64,000 bases of DNA from [Phialemoniopsis] sp. UDSM-2020 (taxonomy: Eukaryota > Ascomycota > Sordariomycetes > Thyridiales > Thyridiaceae): assembly GCA_018873225.1 (NCBI GenBank), contig JAEILZ010000010.1, positions 186,001-250,000 on the forward strand, given 5' to 3'. The notes under the pieces were generated by a model, which made no database searches, was not told the origin of the DNA, and saw only the letters and a program-made list of their open reading frames with translations. Every line of letters starts with the position of its first letter. Position 1 is the stretch's first letter. This document shows, piece by piece, positions 1 through 10,360 of this stretch. The position numbers and the translations under genes are program-made.

Positions 1-486
1 TTCAAGGACTACTACGGCCGCGACAAGACGGTCAACACCAACAAGAAGTTCACCGTGGTCACGCAGTTCCTCACCGACGACAAGACGGCCACGGGCACGC
101 TCAACGAGATCCGCCGCCTGTACGTGCAGGACGGCAAGGTCATCTCGAACCAGGTGGTCAGCGCGGGCGACGCCGAGCACGACTCGATCAACGACGCGTA
201 CGTCAACGCGACGTCGGCGTGGTCGGCCAAGCGCGGCGGGCTGGCGACCATGGGCCGCGCGATCGGGCGCGGCATGACGCTGACCTTTTCCATCTGGGCC
301 GACAACGGCGGCTTCATGAACTGGCTCGACAGTGGCAACGCCGGGCCGTGCAACGAGACCGAGGGCGACCCGAAGCTCATCCAGCGGGACCACCCGGACG
401 CGGCCGTCATCTTCTCCAACATGAAGTGGGGAGACATCGGCTCGACGTACAAGGCGGCGACCTGCGCCAAGCGTCGTCACGCGTAA
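1..486 (+). CDS. GH7 cellulase (cellobiohydrolase/endoglucanase), 3' part only
   Basis: C-terminal 161 residues of a secreted glycoside hydrolase family 7 enzyme, which cleaves beta-1,4-glucan in plant cell walls. The frame is open from base 1, so the gene starts outside the window; the GTG at 55 is internal. Family features seen are the KFTVVTQFLTDD strand, an RRLYVQDGKVI segment, the long loop with ISNQVV and the last strand TLTFSIWADNGGFMNWLDSG. The catalytic ExDxxE segment lies upstream and cannot be checked. The protein stops soon after the catalytic fold with a basic KRRHA end, so there is no linker or cellulose-binding module. GH7 contains both cellobiohydrolases and endoglucanases, and this fragment alone does not decide which. 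No intron is visible in the part present. Confidence 0.92.
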   Translation, partial: FKDYYGRDKTVNTNKKFTVVTQFLTDDKTATGTLNEIRRLYVQDGKVISNQVVSAGDAEHDSINDAYVNATSAWSAKRGGLATMGRAIGRGMTLTFSIWADNGGFMNWLDSGNAGPCNETEGDPKLIQRDHPDAAVIFSNMKWGDIGSTYKAATCAKRRHA

Positions 487-2317
487 GAGCGTGGCAAGAA
501 ATCCATTGTCTTGCAGACATATACCTTCCATGTACATACTTGCAAATAGATAGAGAAATCATACATAGGCGATCATTTGGACTGGCCTAGCCTGGACTTC
601 CAGCAAACCGCACGACTCCTTGAGGTTGAATCGATCTGGCCAATGACGACTGCGTTCATTGTAATGCATTGTGCTTCCAACCGACTTCGGCAGGAGCTTG
701 TACATTGTACCTCGATGAGATCGCAGATTTGAGCTGTCAGACGAATGGAAAGACAGTCTAGACATCACGCGACCAAGTGAAAAACGTGGGATGAAAAGGT
801 AGAGGACGGAGAAGGGCTCCCCACGCGGGCGGCCGCATGGAGCCACATGAAGCCGCATGCACGGTAACACATTGGGACGATAAAAGCTGACATGCAGACC
901 AGAACAGCAGACAGCAGGTGAAACTCTCATGCTGGATCGGGAGGCATTGTCATGTTAACGCTGAGGTTGAAGGCAAAACCCGGAAGCGATTTGCGGAGAT
1001 GGAGGGTGGCATGCGGCTGCTTACAGGCTGGTTGCTCGCTAAATCGGTGGGCTACTGAGAGTGGGTGTGCTGTGAGCCTGTGATGTCGGTCAACAAAGCT
1101 GTGACAACTCAGCTCCCCGAGGAGGCGGAGTTCTAGAACCTTGCCTCACCCCGCGGGTTTACGCAAGCTTTAGCAAATGCTAATACCCAACAGGGCAATG
1201 GAGTGGACAGCACACGTGTGGGAAGGAATTGGATGTGTCTGGCGAAAAGTCAATTCTTTTGTTTCAGCAAATCCGGCATCGGTTCGAGTCCAGCCATGGC
1301 GTAGCCTCGACGTCACGACTGTGGGGGGAAATGGAGAGCCAAGGCACAGGCGTGGGAAGAGCTCCTCCAGGGCTTGTTTTATTCTTGGATCCCATTGACC
1401 TTTTCCCGACAGCAGCTTCCGATCTGCTCTTAGAATGCCATCGAGAGTGGATGACGGTCAGCGAGGCGATACCGGAAGAGTGCTAGTAGATGGGGGCACA
1501 AGTGCCCTATCGAACGGGCTGGACTTTTGTCGCGATCCATTGATGGCTCAACGATAAGAGGTAAAATGGAGCTGGCACAGGGCATGCTCTTCACGATAGA
1601 TAATGGGACAAAATCAATAAAGGTCCTCGGTCCCTTGTGTGAGAGAAGTGACGTCTCTTCCCGTCTTCCAGGGAGATCCACTGAAGCGAATCTCAACGTC
1701 TTTCATCAAACAAAAGACTTGCTCCCGGTTTTAGGCCCCGCGGGTTGACGAAGCTAAGGTTCAGCGCCCGCTACGAAACTTCTCGAAAGCGCTGATCTGC
1801 AGCCCTGGCAACTTTGAGCCCACCACCAGCTATCTGGCAGGTACCACCAACCTCAACTGACTGTTCGTCTCGGATCAGTCTTCATCATCTGCATCTTCTC
1901 TCCCTCCTACTATTACGGACCGAGCCGGCGATTCTCTCTTCTTCTTTCTGTCTCTCTCGAGCTATTTCTCAGCAGCTTGATGGGCCAGGGGCCAAGCTCG
2001 AATTCCAGCCGGAACAGGATCTGCACCATTGAAGCCAAAATCCCACCCGACATTGCCCAATTAGTGAATTTTGCTGAGAGCAGGCCGCTAAGCTGCACCA
2101 GCTTCTCGCCTCCAATTCGTCGATCTCGCTGGAAACCCACTGTTTGAGATCGCGCCAAAAATCACCCCCCAGCCCAGCCCAGCAACCTGGTTGTGCCGCC
2201 TCAGAGCTGTCCGGATTGGGAAATCTTATTCGAGCTCATTAATACCTTGAAGTCGAAGCACTGGGAGACACAACTTCACCTCTCCTCAGACCAAGGCACC
2301 TGAATTCAATACTTGCA
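487..2317. other. Intergenic region, 1.8 kb; upstream region of the NRPS-like gene
   Basis: No coding region is supported; the open frames here are short and resemble nothing. The last 450 bases before the start codon at 2318 are pyrimidine-rich on the + strand (about 1860-1980, many TCTTC/TCTCTC runs), as in the leaders of many expressed fungal genes. Two copies of a GC-rich palindromic motif lie at 1149 and 1736 (separate entry). Confidence 0.6.
1149..1756. promoter_or_regulatory. Pair of CCCCGCGGGTT motifs
   Basis: Two near-identical elements, one at 1149-1169 and one at 1736-1756, share CCCCGCGGGTT followed by (T/G)ACG and, after one optional base, AAGCT. Each has the CCGCGG palindrome in its centre. 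They lie 1.15 and 0.57 kb upstream of the NRPS-like start codon. The repetition is seen; a role as a binding site for a regulator is inference. Confidence 0.35.
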
Positions 2318-5300
2318 ATGCCGATCATCGACACGAGGAAAGACCTCGTGGCTCTTTTTGCCGCCCAAGTCAAGGCTACTCCCGATGCGCCTGCTCTCGA
2401 GGACGGCTCCAAGTCATGGACCTATGCTGAGCTCGACCGCGACAGCGCTGCTCTGGCAGAGCGTCTTCGCCGGCAAGGTGTTGGCAGGGATGATCCCGTT
2501 GGCGTCTTGATGGGTCGCAGCGGCGACTATGTCATTGCCTGCCTTGCAGCCCTGCGTGCTGGCGGTGCCTTCTTGGTTCTGGAGCTCGCCTATCCTCCAG
2601 GCCTGCTGGCCAATGTGATCGACGACGCAAAGCCCAAGGTGATCATCACCCACAAGGCTCACGCCGCACACATCAAGGCCGATGTGCCCATCTTCGTCCT
2701 CGATGAGCCCACCGAGCAGACCAATGGCTCGGCATCAAATGGCCACGCAAAGGAGCTGCCGCCGCTGCCAGCAGACGACGATCTCGACAGGCTAGCCTTC
2801 ATTTCCTACTCGTCAGGAACCACCGGCACCCCAAAGGGCATTGCCAACCCGCACCGCGCGCCGGTGCTGTCTTACGACCTCCGTTTCCAAGTGAGCGATC
2901 TCGGTCCCGGCGACCGCGTCGCCTGTAATGTCTTTTTCATCTGGGAGATCATCCGGCCCCTGCTGCGCGGCGCCACCGTCATCACTGTCCCGGACGAGGC
3001 GAGCTACGACCCGGTGTCGCTCGTCAACCTGCTCTCCGAGAAGCGCGTCACCGAGACCCTCATGACCCCGACGCTCCTGGCGACCGTCATCGCCCGCCAC
3101 CCCAACCTCGGCAGCCGCGTGCCGCACCTCAAGACCGTCTGGTTCAACGGCGAGGTCGTCTACACCGACCTGGTGCGCCGCGCCATCAAGGCCCTTCCCG
3201 ACACGCGCCTGCTCAACTGCTACAGCGCCAGCGAGACGCACGAGATCGCCTGCGGCGACCTCCGGGAGATGCTCGACGACAACTCCCCCGTGTGCGCGGT
3301 GGGTCCGCTGATGGACCCCAAGCGCATGTACGTGCTCGACGAGAGCGGCGCCAAGAAGGTCAAGCAGGGCGAGGTTGGCGAGCTCTTTGTGGGCGGCGAT
3401 CTGCTAGCGCGGGGTTACCTCAACCTGCCCGACACCACGGCCAAGGCCTTTGTCGCTGACCCCTTCGACTCCACGCCCGGCGCCCGCATGTACCGCACTG
3501 GCGACTTGGCCCGCATTCTCCCCTCAGGTCTGCTGCAAATTACCGGCCGCGTCGGGTCCATGGTCAAGATCCGCGGCTACACTATCCAGATCGGCGCCGT
3601 CGAGCACGCCATTTCCAAGCACCTCGCTGTCAGGCAGTGCGCGGTCATTACCCACGGCGACGGCCTCGAGAGGCAACTCGTCGCTTACATTGTGCAAGAC
3701 AAGGAGGAACCCGGCGACCGCACCGTCCCTACCATTGACGAGACTGGTCACAGTCCCGTCTCTCGCCGCGTATTGGCTCAACACCTGGCCCAGTACATGA
3801 TCCCCGCTCTCTGGGTTGAGCTGGAAGAGATGCCAACCCACGAGGTCTCCCAAAAGGCCGACTACGCGCGCCTGCCGCCTCCCCCAACCGGTCGCCAGAC
3901 CAACGGAGCCAAGGATGGCGACAAGGACATCAAGATTAGTCTTGATGCCATTCGGAACCTGTGGGCCGAGGCGCTCAACGTGGGGAAGGCCGCCATCACC
4001 CAAGAACACGACTTCTTCGACATGGGAGGCCATTCTCTGAGCCTGGCGGACCTCGGCAGCCGTATCACTAGAACATTCGGATTTCCCGTCCCGCTTCCTC
4101 GCCTTGCTGAGGATCCTACCCTCGAGGGCCATATGAAGGTGGTCCGGGCTGCTCGTGACGGACACACCGCCGCTGTCCAGGCCGATCTTCCTGCCGTCAT
4201 GAAGGCAGACGCGACCCTGCCTGATGACATCAAGCCTTCTGGTGCGAAGCTGTGCCAGATCAAGGAGGCCAACACAATCCTGTTGACTGGTGTGACTGGC
4301 TTCCTGGGTGCTTTCCTGCTCAAGGACTTGCTGGAAAACACCTCTGCGCAGATCATCTGCCTTGTCCGCTTCCCCAATCCCACCGAGCAAACCAAGGGCG
4401 CCGGTATGGCCCGTCTGCGCAAGAACCTGCTTGACCTCGGTATCTGGGACGATTCCGTGCTTGACCGCGTTCAGATCCAGCCCGGCAATCTGGCCAGGAA
4501 AAGGTTTGGCCTTCCCAACGACGACTTTGAAGCGCTCGCCGCTCGCATTCAGGTCATCATCCACGCCGGCGCCACGGTGAACCTAGTATACCCCTACGCC
4601 GCTATGCGCGGTGTCAACGTAGGCGGCACCAGGGAGATCCTTCGCCTCGCTTCTCTCGGCGGCGCGACCATCCACCACATCTCCACCAATGGCGTCCTAC
4701 CGCCATCGGACAAGGGCTGGGACGAGGACACTGTGGTGGACGTCGAGACTGCCGAAAAGAAGCTCCTCGACGGCTACGGCCAGACCAAGTGGGTTGCAGA
4801 ACAGCTCGTGCTGGAAGCCGGGCGCCGCGGTCTGCCTGCGAGGATATACCGCCCCGGCACCATCAGCGGGCACACGGCGTCCGGATCTACCAACACGTAC
4901 GATCTCGTCAACGCCGTGCTCGTGGAGTCGCTCCACCTGGGCTACTCGCCCGACGTCGACGGCTGGCTGCTCGAGATGACGCCCGTCGACTTTGTCGCCC
5001 GGTCCGTTGTCGCGTTGTCCAACTACAAGGGCGAGGAGCAGACGATCTTCCACCTCGGCGAGCCCAACCCGTGCACCGCCAATGCCGTGTTCGACCACAT
5101 TGCCGAGCTGGGCTACCCGACCAAGAAGCTCAAGTGGGACGACTGGATGGCCAAGTGGACCGAGGAGAGGGCCAACGACAAGACCGAGGACAACTCGTTC
5201 ACCGTGGGCATCCTGCGCAACGGTATGCCCACCGAGGAGTTCCTCAAGCTCGTTACCGTGCTCAAGGACCCCAAGACGGCGCCCATCCTGAGCAAGTGCT

Positions 5301-6169
5301 GGCTCACTCGACCCACTGTCGACCGGGACCTGCTGAGGACGTACATCCGCCACTTTTACGCCCGCGGCTGGCTCCCGCACCCGCCCCAGCAGGGCAAGGC
5401 CGTTGCCACCACAAAGGCGGAGAAGAAGGGCCCGCTCGCCGGCCTCGTGGCCGTCGTCGTTGGCGCATCCTCGGGCATGGGCGCCGCCATCGGCACCAAG
5501 CTCATCAACGAGGGCGCGAAAGTGGCCCTCGCTGCGCGCCGCACGGGTCTCCTCGAGGAGATCAAGAAGAAGTGCGGCGCCGACGACAGCAGTGTGCTCG
5601 TGCACCCGACGGACGTGACCAAGGCCGACGACGTCGAGGCCCTCATCAAGGCGACGACCGAGAAGCTCGGCGACGTCGATATCCTGGTCAACTGCGCGGG
5701 CGTCATGTACTACACGACCATGGCCAACGCGCGCACGCGCGAGTGGGAGCAGCAGGTCGACGTCAACTGCAAGGGCCTGCTGAACTGCATCGCGGCCACG
5801 GTGCCGGGCTTCCTCGCGCGCGGAAAGGGCCATATCCTGGCCATCACGTCGGATGCCGGGCGGAAGGTCTTCCCCGGCCTGGGCGTGTACTCTGGGACCA
5901 AGTTCTTCATGGAGGCCGTGCTGCAGACGCTGCGGCTCGAGACGGCGGGTAAGGGGCTCAGGGTAACGAGCGTGCAACCGGGCAACGTCGAGACGGATTT
6001 ACTGAGCATGTCGACGGACGAGGAGGCGATGAAGACGTACGGCGAGCGCACAGGGGCCAAGGTGCTCGCGCCCCAGGAGGTGGCGGACGCGGTGGTGTAC
6101 GCGCTGCGGCAGCCGGAGCATGTGGCTGTCAATGAGATTCTTATTGAGCCGAGGGACGAGCCTATCTGA
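2318..6169 (+). CDS. NRPS-like carboxylic acid reductase, A-T-R-SDR
   Basis: Single-exon gene, 1283 residues. Domain order: adenylation (about 1-545), carrier (about 550-625), NAD(P)-binding thioester reductase (about 650-1030) and a complete short-chain dehydrogenase (about 1045-1283). The A domain has SYSSGTTGTPKG (164-175), YSASETHE, YRTGDLARILPSG and IRGYTIQIG. The carrier has DMGGHSL with the phosphopantetheine serine at 573. The R domain has GVTGFLG near 655 and YGQTK near 819. The SDR has VVVGASSGMG, NCAG and Y1191-SGTK. It should activate a carboxylic acid with ATP, load it on the carrier, release it as an aldehyde and perhaps reduce or oxidise it further with the SDR. The layout matches the fungal NPS10-like group. 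There is no condensation domain, so no peptide bond is made. The first pocket residue appears to be Val205, not Asp, which argues against an alpha-amino acid substrate (inference). Confidence 0.95.
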   Translation: MPIIDTRKDLVALFAAQVKATPDAPALEDGSKSWTYAELDRDSAALAERLRRQGVGRDDPVGVLMGRSGDYVIACLAALRAGGAFLVLELAYPPGLLANVIDDAKPKVIITHKAHAAHIKADVPIFVLDEPTEQTNGSASNGHAKELPPLPADDDLDRLAFISYSSGTTGTPKGIANPHRAPVLSYDLRFQVSDLGPGDRVACNVFFIWEIIRPLLRGATVITVPDEASYDPVSLVNLLSEKRVTETLMTPTLLATVIARHPNLGSRVPHLKTVWFNGEVVYTDLVRRAIKALPDTRLLNCYSASETHEIACGDLREMLDDNSPVCAVGPLMDPKRMYVLDESGAKKVKQGEVGELFVGGDLLARGYLNLPDTTAKAFVADPFDSTPGARMYRTGDLARILPSGLLQITGRVGSMVKIRGYTIQIGAVEHAISKHLAVRQCAVITHGDGLERQLVAYIVQDKEEPGDRTVPTIDETGHSPVSRRVLAQHLAQYMIPALWVELEEMPTHEVSQKADYARLPPPPTGRQTNGAKDGDKDIKISLDAIRNLWAEALNVGKAAITQEHDFFDMGGHSLSLADLGSRITRTFGFPVPLPRLAEDPTLEGHMKVVRAARDGHTAAVQADLPAVMKADATLPDDIKPSGAKLCQIKEANTILLTGVTGFLGAFLLKDLLENTSAQIICLVRFPNPTEQTKGAGMARLRKNLLDLGIWDDSVLDRVQIQPGNLARKRFGLPNDDFEALAARIQVIIHAGATVNLVYPYAAMRGVNVGGTREILRLASLGGATIHHISTNGVLPPSDKGWDEDTVVDVETAEKKLLDGYGQTKWVAEQLVLEAGRRGLPARIYRPGTISGHTASGSTNTYDLVNAVLVESLHLGYSPDVDGWLLEMTPVDFVARSVVALSNYKGEEQTIFHLGEPNPCTANAVFDHIAELGYPTKKLKWDDWMAKWTEERANDKTEDNSFTVGILRNGMPTEEFLKLVTVLKDPKTAPILSKCWLTRPTVDRDLLRTYIRHFYARGWLPHPPQQGKAVATTKAEKKGPLAGLVAVVVGASSGMGAAIGTKLINEGAKVALAARRTGLLEEIKKKCGADDSSVLVHPTDVTKADDVEALIKATTEKLGDVDILVNCAGVMYYTTMANARTREWEQQVDVNCKGLLNCIAATVPGFLARGKGHILAITSDAGRKVFPGLGVYSGTKFFMEAVLQTLRLETAGKGLRVTSVQPGNVETDLLSMSTDEEAMKTYGERTGAKVLAPQEVADAVVYALRQPEHVAVNEILIEPRDEPI

Positions 6170-6675
6170 TAGGATGGGGAGGGATGGGATATATATGTAA
6201 TGAAACGGGTATGAATTAACATGGTACCGGGTAATACACAGCAGTACAGGGCAGCAGTCCCAGGTTCAAAGAGAGACCTGTGGACGGGAGAACGCGAATT
6301 CAACTCCGTTCTCGGGGGCGTAGATAGACATTCTGGAATCACTACCGAATCATAGGAAATGATAATTTCACACCCTAAATCGTTGCATCGCTACCTACTC
6401 TATTGTTTGGATATCTTATTGTGTGATGCTGAGACGGCTGTTGCGTTGTGTCAGGGGTTGAGGAACTCTGCTGAATCTGAGACCTGGAGAGCCACTAAGA
6501 AACCACACGTGGGTATTTTTTGGCGATTTCAGGCCACCTTCCACTCCATTGACAGCGAACGTCGCACCGCCTCAACAGCTTCTATCTCGTCGCAGCCTGC
6601 TCATAACCACCCGGACGCCTCTTTCCTTTAAATTTACGCCTGTCTGATCCTGCTGATCGAGTGATCCCCCAGAAA
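6170..6675. other. Intergenic spacer
   Basis: About 0.5 kb between the NRPS-like gene and the glycosyltransferase, both on the + strand. It contains the 3' untranslated region of the first (AT-rich TATATATGTAATG at 6190) and the promoter of the second. I see no further gene. Confidence 0.6.
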
Positions 6676-8088
6676 ATGGCGGCGACGAAGTCTGGCGGCC
6701 GGGACCGCCCCGCCATCATGATCGTCAGCCACCCTCTGACCGGCCACATCACCCCCATGCTCAGCATCGCGCGCGGCCTCATCGAGCGCCAGTGGTCCGT
6801 CTTCTTTCTCGGCTCGGGCTTCCACCAGGCCGCCATCGATGCCTCGGGAGCCGGCTTCTTCCGCCTGCAGGGCAACGCAGATCTGCTGCCCCCGACGGCG
6901 GACAACCCCTCCACCGCTGAGCATGATTCCCTGCCGTGGCCGCAGCAGTCGATGCGCGCGGGGCAAAGGTACCAGAGCCTTGAGTCGCTGCCCGATGCAT
7001 GGCGCAGCCTCTGCTCCGCGCTCAAGGAGTTGTACGCCCAGGGCCGGAAGGTGGTCGTCCTAGCCGAGGCGTTCTTCTACGGCGCCATGCCCCTCAGGCT
7101 CGGCGCGCCGCTGCCCGAGGTCATCCCCGAGCGGCCGCGGAGCATATGCGTGTCCATCACGCCGCCCGCGATCCGCAGTGCCGACCTGCCGCCGTTCGGC
7201 TTCCCCTTCCCGTTTGACCCCTCGCCCATCGGCCGCGAGCGCAACGCCGCGCTGTGGGCCGAGTGGGAGGAGCGCGCGGCGCCGCTGACTGCGCTGCTCG
7301 ACGCGAAGCTGCTGGAGGCCGGATGCCCGCGCGGCGTCGGCAAGGGCGAAGTACTCATGGACGGGGCGAACTACACGTGCCACGAGAGGATACTGCAGGT
7401 CGGGCTGCCGGGGCTCGAGTACCCGCGGTCCGACTTCCCGCCGCAGTTCAGGATCGTCGGGATTATGCCTCGCGGCAGCGGTGTGGCGGCCAAGAAGCCT
7501 GCCTTCGAGTGGTGGGACGAGATCGTCGCCAACGCGGAGCTGCCGGTTGGCGATCCGGGCAGGAAGAAGGTCGTTGTCGTCACGCAGGGCACCGTCCAGA
7601 CGGACCCGGACGACCTCTTGATCCCGGCTATGCAGGCGCTGTCCGAGAGAGATGATGTACTAGTCATTTTGATTCTAGGTACGAGAGGAGCACGTCTGCC
7701 TTCCACTGTGACGATGGCACAGAACGCCCGCGTGGCGGACTACTTGGCCTATGGCGCCATTTTACCGTTCACGGATCTCTGGGTCCACAACGGCGGGTAC
7801 GGCGCCGTGACCCAAGGTATTGCCCATGGCATTCCCATGGTCATCGCCGGCGACGGGCAGGACAAGCCGGAGTGTGCCAAGAGAGTAGGGTGGTCCGGCA
7901 TTGGGCTTGATTTGGCAGTATCACGGCCGGGCAAGGAGCGGCTCGGTGATGCGATCAAGCAGGTCCTGGGGACGGAAAGCTTTAGAGTCAGGGTGGAGGA
8001 ACTCAAGAGGGAGAGCGAAGCTATGAATTGCTATGCTAATGTGGAAGAAGAGATATTGAAGGTTATCAATGACGACGCACTGCCTTGA
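6676..8088 (+). CDS. GT1-family UDP-sugar glycosyltransferase
   Basis: Uninterrupted gene of 470 residues. GT1 (GT-B fold) enzymes move a sugar from a UDP-sugar to a small molecule. Near the N-terminus lies SHPLTGHITPM, with the family's acceptor-activating histidine at 24. The C-terminal donor half has VVTQGTVQTDPDDLLIPA, the DLWVHNGGYGAVTQG segment and a GIPMVIAGDGQDKPECAKR donor loop. It most resembles the macrolide/erythromycin-type GT1 branch seen in bacteria and ascomycetes. There is no signal peptide or C-terminal membrane anchor, so it is probably cytosolic. The frame is open to 6661, but the first ATG, at 6676, gives a normal N-terminus. It follows the NRPS-like gene by 0.5 kb in the same direction and could glycosylate its product (inference). 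Confidence 0.9.
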   Translation: MAATKSGGRDRPAIMIVSHPLTGHITPMLSIARGLIERQWSVFFLGSGFHQAAIDASGAGFFRLQGNADLLPPTADNPSTAEHDSLPWPQQSMRAGQRYQSLESLPDAWRSLCSALKELYAQGRKVVVLAEAFFYGAMPLRLGAPLPEVIPERPRSICVSITPPAIRSADLPPFGFPFPFDPSPIGRERNAALWAEWEERAAPLTALLDAKLLEAGCPRGVGKGEVLMDGANYTCHERILQVGLPGLEYPRSDFPPQFRIVGIMPRGSGVAAKKPAFEWWDEIVANAELPVGDPGRKKVVVVTQGTVQTDPDDLLIPAMQALSERDDVLVILILGTRGARLPSTVTMAQNARVADYLAYGAILPFTDLWVHNGGYGAVTQGIAHGIPMVIAGDGQDKPECAKRVGWSGIGLDLAVSRPGKERLGDAIKQVLGTESFRVRVEELKRESEAMNCYANVEEEILKVINDDALP

Positions 8089-9230
8089 TAGACTGCTTGA
8101 AATGATACATTCACAGATAGAAGCTAGAAATAGAGTCGTCCTATTACCAGGCCAGATATGCCTACGAAGAGGACTTTGAAGAAACCTTCCACTCAAAACA
8201 AATATCATATTCGTGCATGTGCAATGCAAGTTGATTGGAGTGGGGTTGTAAAGTTCATCCATCATGCTCGAGATGAGTGCTAAACAACGAAGTCCGAAGG
8301 TTCATAGAAGCCTCACAAGCTGATTTTTCAGTAGGCTAATATTTTGGCTGGCATTTAAATGATTTTGCAATATTTCCAAATTTATTCCACTTCCCAGAAA
8401 TTGCGAATCCATTCATATCGTGCCCTTTGCAGTTACTTGCTCTATTCAAGCAGGGAGCGTTAGTGGCATCAAGGCGAATAGAAATCCAATAACGATGATG
8501 ACTTACTCATAGAACCAACAATCCCACCCATCAGTATCAAGAGAGCCCACATAGTTGTAATATTTCTTTTGGGGATTCCACAAGTGCACTTTTCCTACAA
8601 ACATAAACACAATTTGAGGTTCATCAGTCGCGCGTATCGGACATGTCCTTTTCTTGTAGGGGAGATTGGCCATCACGCTCTGGCAAAAGATCGAGCTGGT
8701 ACCGCGCCCAGCCGCAGACGATATGGCTTTTCGAAAATATCAGCCTTGACCGCAACCGACATTGCAAGGCTCGTCGTTCATCGCCCAGAGCAGGCACAGG
8801 GAAAGATGGTGGAGTCAAGGGCGAAGATGCTACGGGAATCAACCGAGTATATCCCTCCTTTCCGATTATGCACAATGAAAAGGTCGTCCTTTCAGTCGAC
8901 TAGGCGCAAGTTGTCCACCGCCGCAAGCATCTCGGACAATGGCCATCCAAGAGCACGATATGTCGGCTAAGCTCCCGCCCCGCATCTGTCGCTGGCTGGC
9001 TTGCCGCGTCCCGTCATTTTAGCTTAAGCTTTTTAAACTGCTCAGTGTCATGACGGATGGTGGGGTCCATTGACTCGAGCTTCCGGCAATCCCCCACCTC
9101 TCCACATTCTTCTACGGTGGCCGATCGTCTGCGCGCGCACAATTGATCCCTTTTCCCTTCTCTCCCTCTTGTCACGTCTTACGTCTGGTCCATGTTCTCG
9201 CCGACCTGCTACCTCTCCGAAAAAGACATC
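8089..9230. other. Intergenic region, 1.1 kb
   Basis: No supported gene. An open frame at 8569-8970 has no recognisable family content and biased composition, and I discount it. The final 150 bases before 9231 are CT-rich, consistent with a promoter/leader for the next gene. Confidence 0.55.
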
Positions 9231-10210
9231 ATGGCCACCGCACCGCTCCGAGTCGGCTACGTGCCGGAGCACTTCTCCACCCCCATCTACTTTGCCAAGA
9301 AGCATTTCGGCCTCAACGCCGAGCTGATCCCCTTCCCCTCCGGCACCGGACATATGATCACCGCGCTCCGCGGCGGCGAGATCGATGTCGGCATCGGACT
9401 GACGGAGGGTTGGGTCGCGGGGCTTGGCAAGCAGGACACCCCGGGCGACGGTGGTTACCGGCTGGTCGGTACATACGTTGAGACGCCACTCTGTGAGTCC
9501 CCCTGTGCATCCTTTGCGCCGAGCATGCAGTGTCACCCCGATACTAACCACCGTCCTTCTTGCGCGCAGGCTGGGCGATATCCACCGGCTTCGACCGCAC
9601 CGACATCACCTCCGTCGACTCCCTCAAGGGCGGCAAGATCGGCGTCTCGCGCATCGGCTCCGGCAGCTACGTCATGGGCTTCGTCCTCGCCGATCAACAA
9701 GGGTGGCTCGTACCGGGCCAGCTGCCCTACTCCAACACCGTCATCCTCAACACCTTCGAGAACCTGCGCAAGGCCGTCAACTCGGGCGAGGCCGACTTCT
9801 TCATGTGGGAGCACTTTACGTCCAAGAAGTACTACGACTCAGGCGACATCCGGCGCGTCGGCGAGATCTACACACCCTGGAGCAGCTGGAAGATTGTCGC
9901 GTCGACGAGCCTGACGGGCGCTGATGGTGGGGAGGTGGACAGCCGGGTCGCGACGCTGCTCGAGAAACTGGACCAGGGGATCAAGCACTTCAACGAGAAC
10001 AAGGAGGAGGCCGTCAAGTACATCAGCACCGAGCTGGACTACTCGGCCGAGGACGCGACGGAGTGGCTCAAGACGGTGCGGTTCCCGCAGACGACCAAGG
10101 GCGTGAGCACGGAGACGATCCAGGGCTGTGTGGACGTGCTGCGCAAGGCGGGTGTCTTGTTTGAGGGGAAGGGCATGGAGGCTTCGGCCATGATCTCGAG
10201 TCAGAGGTAG
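9231..10210 (+). CDS. Periplasmic-binding-protein-fold protein (Ca3427-like)
   Basis: Two exons, 9231-9492 and 9570-10210, encode 300 residues. The intron of 77 nt has donor GTGAGT, a CTAAC branch and acceptor GCGCAG; the split codon is Cys (ETPLC/WAIS). The sequence reads as a type-2 periplasmic binding protein: LRVGYVPEHFSTPIYFAKK at the start, GEIDVGIGLTEGW, SLKGGKIGVSRIGSGSYVMG and NSGEADFFMWEHFTSK. This is the layout of bacterial ABC-transporter solute receptors of the NMT1/THI5-related kind and of the fungal group typified by Candida Ca3427. No signal peptide is present, so it is probably intracellular, and its ligand is unknown. An in-frame ATG at 9192 would add 13 residues; 9231 is preferred because the first domain strand follows directly. 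Its place beside the reductase and glycosyltransferase suggests ligand binding in the same pathway, which is untested. Confidence 0.85.
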
Positions 10211-10360
10211 ATCTCCGTTGAATAGGACAAGAGATTGATCCTGTATATATGTTGACTGTATACATCTCTGGAGATAAAATGTTTCGCGCGCTTCGTTCAT
10301 CCCAGTGCCGTATTCAAGCTCATGTTCCACCATATCAATATCGCTCGTCTTGACCATCCG

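Noticed and set aside
1255..1330. tRNA-like GGTTCGAGTCC at about 1282
   Set aside because: Resembles a T-loop, but the flanking bases do not form the T stem and no acceptor or anticodon stem can be drawn.
4697..5977. 426-codon open frame on the minus strand inside the NRPS-like gene
   Set aside because: It is the antisense shadow of a GC-rich coding region; the + strand frame carries all A, R and SDR motifs, while the minus frame is Arg/Val/Gly-biased without domains. The same holds for 3524-4564 and the many antisense frames over other genes.
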